64,000 bases of DNA, taken from Pectobacterium actinidiae (GTDB lineage Bacteria; Pseudomonadota; Gammaproteobacteria; Enterobacterales; Enterobacteriaceae). Every line of letters starts with the position of its first letter. The first letter of the stretch is position 1. The stretch covers positions 62,001 through 126,000 of the forward strand of contig NZ_JRMH01000002.1 in assembly GCF_000803315.1 (NCBI RefSeq). The letters run 5' to 3'. Below, piece by piece: positions 58,279 through 64,000 of the stretch. Made by a program: the position numbers and the translations under genes. The notes under the pieces are model-generated. The model saw only the letters and a list, made by a program, of their open reading frames with translations. It did not search any database and was not told the DNA's origin.

Positions 58279-59160
58279 ATGGAACACGCTAAAACCTATC
58301 TCTTCGTGCCTGGTAATGCGCCTTATCGCTTTCAACAAGCCGTCCGCTGCGGTGCCGATGCCGTGATATTTGATTTAGAAGATGCTGTTCATCCTGATGA
58401 AAAAAACCAAGCCAGAGAGAATATTATCCAGTGGGATAAAAACGATACTCCCGTCTCTGAAATAAATTGTAAAAAATATATACGTTTAAATAAATTTGGA
58501 TCGAGGGAATTTAGTGAAGATATTGAGTTTCTAAATAAACTCAATAATAAGGATAAATTAAGAAATAACTCGCCATCCAAACATACAGCAACGACATGGG
58601 AAATTGTTTTACCTAAAATAGAATCCGCAGACATGCTGCACGAAGCGCGAAAAATGATAAATCGTAATAGATTGAAAGAGGTTAATATTATTGCGATTAT
58701 TGAAACCGCGCGGGGGTTACATAATGCGGAAGAGATTTGTGCAGCAGGGGTAGAAAGGGTGGCATTTGGCTCATTAGATTTCTCGCTCGATATGCATTGC
58801 GATCAATCCCTGCATGCCTTGCTGTATGCCAGAAGCCGCATTGTATTAGCGTCCAGACTGGCCGGCTTGCCGCCGCCAATAGATTGCGTCAACCCAGATT
58901 TCACGCATCATGACCGAGTGCTCGCTGACGCATTACATGCGCGCTCGCTCGGTTTCTCTGCCAAGCTCTGTATCCACCCTTCGCAGATCGATGCGATTCA
59001 GCAGGCATTCGCGACCGATCGCAGCAAAATAGACTGGGCAAAACAGGTTCTGAAAGCCGCCGAGCACAGCTACGCCTTCCAGATAAACGGCGAGATGGTG
59101 GACTTACCGGTCATTGAGCAGGCCAGACAACTGCTGCGGGCGCAAAACTCAGATGGCTAA
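58279..59160 (+). CDS. CitE-like lyase (HpcH/HpaI-related family), siderophore locus
   Basis: A 293-residue TIM-barrel lyase. The CitE opening YLFVPGNAPYRFQQA near 7-21 and DAVIFDLEDAVHPDEK near 27-42 are clear. The CoA/oxoacid-site arginine lies in YIRLNKFG near 67-74, the magnesium ligands in IIETARG near 138-144 and FGSLDFSLD near 161-169. AAGGAGAG precedes the ATG. It is divergent from the siderophore operon. In staphyloferrin B loci the aldolase-family SbnG makes citrate from oxaloacetate and acetyl-CoA. This protein is of the CitE branch, not a clear SbnG orthologue, but could supply citrate or a related hydroxy acid. The first half of the gene is AT-rich, the second typical for the genome. 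Confidence 0.85.
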   Translation: MEHAKTYLFVPGNAPYRFQQAVRCGADAVIFDLEDAVHPDEKNQARENIIQWDKNDTPVSEINCKKYIRLNKFGSREFSEDIEFLNKLNNKDKLRNNSPSKHTATTWEIVLPKIESADMLHEARKMINRNRLKEVNIIAIIETARGLHNAEEICAAGVERVAFGSLDFSLDMHCDQSLHALLYARSRIVLASRLAGLPPPIDCVNPDFTHHDRVLADALHARSLGFSAKLCIHPSQIDAIQQAFATDRSKIDWAKQVLKAAEHSYAFQINGEMVDLPVIEQARQLLRAQNSDG

Positions 59161-59229
59161 ACCTGTTTTCAGGCGAAGTCGCGCTTTTTATGTCAGCAAC
59201 AAGCCCGCCCGGCATGAGCCGGGCGATGC

Positions 59230-59706
59230 TCACTTAACGTAATCAATCGAATTAACGAACCACTCACGCGGGCCGTCAGGTGTGTTCACGATGAACTCCT
59301 CATCAACCGCTTTTTTCAGCATGGCGCGTGCCATAGGGGAATCAATCGAAATATAGTCTTTATTGTCGCCGTAGATCTCGTCCGGGCCGACAATCCGAAA
59401 ACGCTTCACCTCACCCTGCTCATTTTCGATCTCTACCCAGGCACCAAAAAATACGCTGCCATCCTGCTGTGGCGAATAATCAACGATTTTCAATTCCGTC
59501 AGGCATTTTCTAAGGTAGCGCACACGCCTGTCGATCTGGCGTAATAAACGCTTGTTGTAGGTGTAGTCCGCATTTTCTGAGCGATCTCCCAGGCTGGCTG
59601 CCCAGGAGACAATTTTGGTAATTTCCGGGCGTTTTACATTCCAGAGATGGTCATGCTCTGCCCGCAGTTTGTCATACCCCTCGCGGGTAATCAGATTGGT
59701 TTTCAA
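59230..59706 (-). CDS. greB: Transcript cleavage factor GreB
   Basis: Rescues backtracked RNA polymerase. From the TTG at 59706 (GGGG 8 nt upstream) it has 158 residues, the length of E. coli GreB, starting LKTNLITREGYDKL. The coiled-coil tip carries the key acidic pair in LGDRSENADYTYNKR near 39-53, and the C-terminal domain has YISIDSPMARAMLKK. An ATG at 59781 is in frame and would add 25 residues (FFACGNSEERGAH...) unlike GreB, with no SD; it cannot be fully excluded. In E. coli greB is divergent from ompR; here it is 12 kb away on the same strand as ompR. Confidence 0.93.
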   Translation of the reverse strand: MKTNLITREGYDKLRAEHDHLWNVKRPEITKIVSWAASLGDRSENADYTYNKRLLRQIDRRVRYLRKCLTELKIVDYSPQQDGSVFFGAWVEIENEQGEVKRFRIVGPDEIYGDNKDYISIDSPMARAMLKKAVDEEFIVNTPDGPREWFVNSIDYVK

Positions 59707-59880
59707 GTCAGTAACCCCGTTAGGCGCTGAGTGCGCACCACGTTCTTCGCTATTCCCACACGCAAAAAATCGCGCGTTCATTACACAGACTTACAGTTTT
59801 GGCTAATAATCTATCGACAGACATAAATATGTCATTTCTATCCCGTACTTTTAGCCACGGAGAGCTACGGAGAACGATTT

Positions 59881-61596
59881 ATGTTTAGCTTAGACGCCAT
59901 TTTGCAAGATCTTGCCCCGCATCGCCATACGCCCCCCTGGCAGAAAACGGTTTTGCGTTCTCTGCTCTTTGAAAATGAAATGCAGCAATTTGCACGGCGT
60001 TACCCACATTTGAAAGGATTGGATCTGGTCGAACAGATTCTTGACTACTTCAACTTCAATTGTGAAATGGTCGAAGGGGATTTAGAAAATATCCCCAGTC
60101 AAGGGCCGGTGGTGTTGGTTGCCAACCACCCCATTGGCTCACTGGACGGCCTGGCGCTACTCCGCACCGTCGCCAGCGTCCGGCCCGATGTCCGTATCGT
60201 CGCCAGCCAGCTACTCTCTTATGTCGCCCCGCTCAAAAATCTGTTTTTTTCCGTCGATAACTTCAATAACCGCACTAAACGCCAGCAGGTCAACGCCATC
60301 CAACAGCATTTGGAAGGCGATGGCGCAATCATCGTCTTCCCTGCGGGCGAGGTTTCACGCGCCAGCCTGCAAGGTATTCGCGACGGTCACTGGCACAACG
60401 GATTTATCCGCATGGCGAGCAAAGCCCGCGCGCCCGTGGTTCCGATTCATATCGGCGGACGCAACAGCACGCTGTTCTATCTCTCCTCCATGATTTATCG
60501 ACCGCTGTCCACCCTCTTGCTGATGAGAGAAATGTTTGGTCAGCGCGACCAAACCCTCAAACTACGCATTGGTGCCAGAATTCCCTATGCGTCCTGGAGT
60601 CAGGGCGAATGGAACGCTAACGATCTGGCAGCCCGTTTCCGCCGTCACGTTTATCGATTGGGACAAGGAAAGCCGGGCTGTTTTACCGGTGAAAAGCCCA
60701 TTGCGCTGGCCGAAGACCGCGTGCTGCTAAAGCGTGCGCTGTCAGAGTGCGAAACGCTGGGCACCACGCCGGATGGCAAAGTCGTCTATCTGTACCGACG
60801 CGGTGAAGAAGATTACGTGCCGCTGTTGCGCGAACTCGGACGCCTGCGCGAAATCGCTTTCCGCGCGGTGGGCGAAGGATCCGGTCAACGCCGCGATCTG
60901 GACAGCTATGACGATGACTATCTGCACCTGATCCTGTGGGATGACCGTGAACTGGAGATTGTCGGTGCTTATCGCTTTGTCTCAACGGCAAGCCTGATCG
61001 CAGAGAAAGGGAAAAGTGGCCTCTACAGCCACAGTCTGTTCCAGTACGGCGATGAAATGGATCCGATACTGGCGTCAGGTATTGAGCTGGGGCGCAGTTT
61101 TATTCAGCCCAAATACTGGGGTAAACGCGGATTGGATTATCTCTGGTTGGGCATTGGTGCCTATCTGGCGCGTTACCCGGAACACCGCTATCTGTTCGGT
61201 CCGGTGTCGCTTTCTGGCACGTTACCGCCACATGCGCGCGATTTACTGGTTGCGTTTTATCGCCTGCACTTCACGCCCGATCAGCCGCTGGCAACATCGC
61301 GCCGTCCTTATCCGGCCTCGCTGCCTGACGTGCTGAAACAGTTTGAGGGAACAGACTACCAGCAGGATCTCACGCGGTTGAAAAGTATGCTCAGTAACAT
61401 GGGTTGCGCGATCCCCACGCTCTACAAGCAGTATTCGGAGCTGTGTGAGCCGGGAGGCGTGCGGTTTATCGACTTTGGCATCGATCCCGATTTCAACAAC
61501 TGCATCGACGGTCTGGTGCTTGTCGACCTGCAACAGCTGAAAGCATCACGCTATCAGCGCTACATCGCCCCTTTTACCAGCGACCGCGTTTCTTGA
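59881..61596 (+). CDS. Two-domain acyltransferase, OlsF-like (PlsC-type plus GNAT-type)
   Basis: The 571 residues fuse two acyltransferase modules. The N-terminal PlsC/LPLAT part has the catalytic NHPIGSLDGL (H-x4-D) near 80-89 and FPAGEVSR near 159-166. The C-terminal GNAT-like module (about 300-560) resembles OlsB/hemolysin-type N-acyltransferases: LEIVGAYRFV near 358-367, GLYSHSLFQYG, and ELGRSFIQPKYWGKRGLDYLW near 401-421. This arrangement matches OlsF, which makes ornithine lipid by N- and then O-acylation and is known in Serratia. I infer ornithine-lipid synthesis; many genomes label such proteins only as lysophospholipid acyltransferase or hemolysin. It stands alone, divergent from greB. 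A GC-rich hairpin follows. Confidence 0.85.
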   Translation: MFSLDAILQDLAPHRHTPPWQKTVLRSLLFENEMQQFARRYPHLKGLDLVEQILDYFNFNCEMVEGDLENIPSQGPVVLVANHPIGSLDGLALLRTVASVRPDVRIVASQLLSYVAPLKNLFFSVDNFNNRTKRQQVNAIQQHLEGDGAIIVFPAGEVSRASLQGIRDGHWHNGFIRMASKARAPVVPIHIGGRNSTLFYLSSMIYRPLSTLLLMREMFGQRDQTLKLRIGARIPYASWSQGEWNANDLAARFRRHVYRLGQGKPGCFTGEKPIALAEDRVLLKRALSECETLGTTPDGKVVYLYRRGEEDYVPLLRELGRLREIAFRAVGEGSGQRRDLDSYDDDYLHLILWDDRELEIVGAYRFVSTASLIAEKGKSGLYSHSLFQYGDEMDPILASGIELGRSFIQPKYWGKRGLDYLWLGIGAYLARYPEHRYLFGPVSLSGTLPPHARDLLVAFYRLHFTPDQPLATSRRPYPASLPDVLKQFEGTDYQQDLTRLKSMLSNMGCAIPTLYKQYSELCEPGGVRFIDFGIDPDFNNCIDGLVLVDLQQLKASRYQRYIAPFTSDRVS

Positions 61597-61601
61597 TTGA
61601 C

Positions 61602-61633
61602 GGCGCATTAGCCTCTAAAGGGGCTAACGCGCC
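61602..61633 (+). terminator. Hairpin after the OlsF-like gene
   Basis: GGCGCATTAGCC (61602-61613) pairs with GGCTAACGCGCC (61622-61633) with one mismatch; no T run follows, so it is a weak or Rho-assisted terminator. The remaining gap to 61910 is AT-rich leader of the next gene. Confidence 0.5.
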
Positions 61634-61724
61634 ACGCTTCTATTCATCAACACCATAGCCCCACGTATTTTGTCTCTCAGATCACACATTTCATACGAAA
61701 TCCCACTTGCCGTAATTTACGTGA

Positions 61725-61751
61725 TCAACTGAACGCTTTTCCTGCCGATAT
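61725..61751 (+). promoter_or_regulatory. Sigma-28 (FliA)-type promoter of the second chemoreceptor gene
   Basis: GCCGATAT at 61744-61751 matches 7 of 8 positions of the flagellar -10, and 11 bp upstream TCAACTGA (61725-61732) matches 4 of 8 of the -35. The leader would be about 150 nt. Confidence 0.55.
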
Positions 61752-61910
61752 TACAGATATCCTTATCGATATGTTTTTTAATGCGGGAGTTATCGATGTG
61801 TCCCGAAAATGTAAAACATCGCTATAATACCTTGTCATTACTTGCATCGATTACGATAGCAAGCCCCCTCCGTTATGCCTTCATAGCATGTCAAAAAATT
61901 AAGGATGTTT

Positions 61911-63578
61911 ATGAATATGCTGAACAGAATCAAACTCGGCAAGATGCTGGGTATGGGATTTTCTCTGGTTATCATCATCAGCCTGATGGTGGCATTCTTC
62001 GGACGACTTCAACTGGTTGGGCTGGGTAACGATATCAACCGACTCTCCGGCACCACGTTAGCGAACATGTTATTGATTCAGGAAGTTAAAGCCGGTTTCG
62101 ACGCCAATGCCCGTCTGATTCGCAATATTGCCATCAGCACCGACCCTGAGCAAATCAGGCAGGAAAAGCAGTTTGTCGATGAGCAAATCGCCCGCAATAC
62201 CGCCAACCTGAAAAAGCTGGGGCAACAGTTGGATACCGAAGGCACCAGCGCGCTGCTGAAACAGTTTCAGGATACTCGTCCGCCCTACCTTGCCGCCTTT
62301 CTAAAGGCCATAGCGCTGGTGCAATCCACCGATCCAGAGCAGCGCCTGCAAGGTAACGCCATTATTCTCAATGAGATGCAGCCCGCGCAAAACGCGTTAT
62401 TCAAAGTACTGGACGCGATGATGGCCTCACAGCAGCAGGATACCAACGAGATTGTCAGCCACGCACAGCGGAGTGCGCAGTCCGGCAGCGTCATCATGCT
62501 GATTCTCGCGCTTGCCGCCGCCGTCATGGCCGCTGTCGTGGCCTGGCTGATTACCCGCACGTTGAAAAACCAACTGGGTGGTGAACCGCTCTACGCCACA
62601 CACGTTGCCCGGCAGGTGGCCGATGGCGATCTGGCCGTCGATATTGTCCTAAAGCCGAATGATCACAACAGCCTGTTAGCCACGATGCGTCACATGAGTA
62701 ATAACCTGGGTGATATCGTCGAGCAGGTGCGACAGAGTAGCGAAGCCATCGCTTCCGGCTCTAGCCAAATCGCCGCTGGCAGTGAAAACCTGAGCCAGCG
62801 TACGGAAGAGCAAGCCGCCAGCTTGCAACAAACCGCCGCCTCAATGGAGCAGATGAGCCAGGCGATTCGTCAGAATGCGCATACCGTGCGTAGCGTCACT
62901 CAGCTTGCCAGTCAGGCCAGCGAGACGGCGACGAAGGGCGGTGATGCCATCAGCAACATGGTCATTACGATGAAAGAGATCTCCGCCAGCTCACACAAAA
63001 TCCGCGACATCATCAGCGTCATTGACGGCATTGCTTTCCAGACTAATATTCTGGCGCTGAATGCAGCGGTCGAAGCCGCACGCGCAGGTGAGCAAGGCCG
63101 CGGCTTCGCCGTGGTGGCTGGAGAGGTACGTTCGCTGGCGCAGCGTTCCGCCTCCGCCGCTAAAGAAATCGCGGTACTGATCAACACCAGCGTCGAAAAA
63201 GTCGAGGCGGGGAATCGTCTGGTTGAAGACACCGGCAGCACCATTGATGAGTTGGTGCGTCAGGCGCGCAGCGTGGCAGAGTTAATCAGCGAGATCGGGA
63301 CGACCACGCAGGAGCAGGAATCCGGTATTTCGCAAATTCATGATGCCGTGAATCAGCTTGATCAGGTCACCCATCAGAACGCAACGCTAGTGGAAGAGTC
63401 CGCCAATGCGGCAACCAGCCTGCGCGAACAGTCCTCTCATCTGGTTACGCTCATGAACCATTTCCACCTGCGCGGCACGCCAGCAGCCCATCCAGCGCCG
63501 ATGGCGAAAAAAACCCAGCCGACTCGCTTAGCGCTCGCGCCAGTCAGCAACGCACAGGATAACTGGGAAAAATTCTAG
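61911..63578 (+). CDS. Methyl-accepting chemotaxis protein
   Basis: Second chemoreceptor of the window. The ATG at 61911 is chosen because AAGGA lies 5 nt upstream; an ATG at 61905 directly abuts that SD. The 555 residues show TM1 near 10-32, a four-helix periplasmic domain to about 188, TM2 near 190-212, HAMP, and the signalling hairpin with [20 protein letters not shown] near 372-391. The C-terminus is NWEKF, a variant of the CheR/CheB-tethering NWETF. A sigma-28-like promoter lies upstream. Ligand unknown. Confidence 0.94.
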   Translation: MNMLNRIKLGKMLGMGFSLVIIISLMVAFFGRLQLVGLGNDINRLSGTTLANMLLIQEVKAGFDANARLIRNIAISTDPEQIRQEKQFVDEQIARNTANLKKLGQQLDTEGTSALLKQFQDTRPPYLAAFLKAIALVQSTDPEQRLQGNAIILNEMQPAQNALFKVLDAMMASQQQDTNEIVSHAQRSAQSGSVIMLILALAAAVMAAVVAWLITRTLKNQLGGEPLYATHVARQVADGDLAVDIVLKPNDHNSLLATMRHMSNNLGDIVEQVRQSSEAIASGSSQIAAGSENLSQRTEEQAASLQQTAASMEQMSQAIRQNAHTVRSVTQLASQASETATKGGDAISNMVITMKEISASSHKIRDIISVIDGIAFQTNILALNAAVEAARAGEQGRGFAVVAGEVRSLAQRSASAAKEIAVLINTSVEKVEAGNRLVEDTGSTIDELVRQARSVAELISEIGTTTQEQESGISQIHDAVNQLDQVTHQNATLVEESANAATSLREQSSHLVTLMNHFHLRGTPAAHPAPMAKKTQPTRLALAPVSNAQDNWEKF

Positions 63579-63638
63579 CGCTTATCCTGTGCGCGATCGC
63601 CATGATGCCACGGCAGAGGCATCATGGTGACAACCACA

Positions 63639-64000
63639 TCAGTCTTTCAACGAGGAAACATAATCCCGACGCGGCTGCCCGGTATAAATCTGGCGTGGAC
63701 GGTAGATGCTGATCTCTTCCTGCTTATGCATCTCATCCCAATGCGCAATCCAGCCGATCGTCCTGCCAACGGTGGAGATAACCGTAAACATCGACGGCGG
63801 CAGCCCCATCGCTTTAAGAATGACCGAAGTATAGAAATCGACGCTCGGGTAGAGTTTATTCTCCAGGAAATAGGCATCGGTCATGGCGATATGTTCCAGC
63901 TCCATCGCCACCTGCAACAGGCTGTCTTCCGTGCCAAGCTCATTGAGCACTTCATAACAGGTTTTGCGCAGAATCGCCGCGCGTGGATCGAAATGCTGGT
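63639..64000 (-). CDS. gltA: Citrate synthase, C-terminal part (gene continues past the window)
   Basis: The last 120 residues of a type II citrate synthase, in frame to the window edge: DPRAAILRKTCYEVLNELG, NKLYPSVDFYTSVILKAMG, IGWIAHWDEMHKQ and the end RPRQIYTGQPRRDY. The active-site aspartate region of the family (VDFY) and the conserved arginines are present. It differs from typical GltA ends (STVGRT for AMART, and a changed tail), so it may be a second citrate synthase rather than the TCA-cycle gene, which in enterobacteria usually neighbours sdhCDAB. The symbol names the family. A role in providing citrate for the siderophore is speculative. Confidence 0.88.
   Translation of the reverse strand, partial: QHFDPRAAILRKTCYEVLNELGTEDSLLQVAMELEHIAMTDAYFLENKLYPSVDFYTSVILKAMGLPPSMFTVISTVGRTIGWIAHWDEMHKQEEISIYRPRQIYTGQPRRDYVSSLKD

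Noticed and set aside
47300..59160. Achromobactin, aerobactin or chrysobactin locus
   Set aside because: Achromobactin has several NIS synthetases, aerobactin needs IucB/IucD, and chrysobactin needs catechol NRPS genes; none is present here.
47300..59160. Recent mobile element or genomic island with att sites
   Set aside because: No integrase, transposase, tRNA gene or flanking direct repeat was seen; transfer is suggested only by composition and synteny.
59707..59781. 25-residue N-terminal extension of GreB
   Set aside because: It has no resemblance to GreB and no SD; the TTG start gives the standard 158 residues. Kept only as an alternative.

Overview
The window looks like a chromosomal segment of a soft-rot enterobacterium, most likely Pectobacterium. 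Three secreted pectate lyase genes open it (the first two carry pelB-type leaders). Long blocks follow the Enterobacterales housekeeping order: nirBD-cysG, rpe-gph-trpS with dam-damX-aroBK, hofMNOPQ/mrcA, nudE/igaA-yrfG-hslRO-pckA and envZ-ompR. No rRNA, tRNA, CRISPR array, phage or intact IS element was recognised.

Layout. 1-4.5 kb: tandem pectate lyases pelB and pelC plus pelZ. 4.6-7.1 kb: a chemoreceptor with a sigma-28-type promoter, and periplasmic PpiA. 7.3-14.0 kb (minus strand): an Opp/Dpp-type ABC importer read together with an enolase-superfamily sugar-acid enzyme. 14.5-19.0 kb: assimilatory-type nitrite reductase nirBD and cysG behind an FNR/NarL-type promoter. 19.5-24.2 kb: a polar amino acid-type ABC importer and an AbgB-like M20 amidohydrolase. 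24.3-34.6 kb (minus strand): trpS-gph-rpe-dam-damX-aroB-aroK and the PilMNOPQ-like hof genes. 34.7-44.6 kb: mrcA, nudE, igaA, yrfG, hslR, hslO, pckA. 44.9-47.0 kb: envZ-ompR. 47.3-59.2 kb: an accessory siderophore locus. 59.2-64 kb: greB, an OlsF-like two-domain acyltransferase, a second chemoreceptor and the 3-prime end of a citrate synthase gene.

The most interesting part is 47.3-59.2 kb. It encodes one NRPS-independent (NIS, IucA/IucC) synthetase, a TonB-dependent receptor, a fold-III PLP decarboxylase (SbnH-like), an SbnA-like PLP synthase, an octopine/nopaline dehydrogenase-family protein, an MFS exporter, a periplasmic iron-siderophore binding protein, a small ParB/SerK-like protein (SbnI-like) and a divergent CitE-like lyase. 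The set resembles staphyloferrin B biosynthesis, but with a single synthetase and an opine dehydrogenase where SbnB is expected. The intermediate that SbnA makes, N-(1-amino-1-carboxy-2-ethyl)glutamate, is chemically an opine. An opine dehydrogenase running backwards could therefore release L-2,3-diaminopropionate. I infer a diaminopropionate/citrate-type siderophore of unknown structure. The locus has a candidate Fur site in its divergent promoter, an internal terminator-like hairpin between synthetase and receptor, and an AT-rich patch over the promoter and both flanking 5-prime gene ends.

Also noted: a dispersed 72-79 bp repeat present twice in opposite orientation (about 7.2 and 41.4 kb), twin hairpins around a 65 bp palindromic element after pckA, and matching hairpin terminators behind pelB and pelC. 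Functions rest on recognised motifs, lengths and gene order read by eye; no database search was run.
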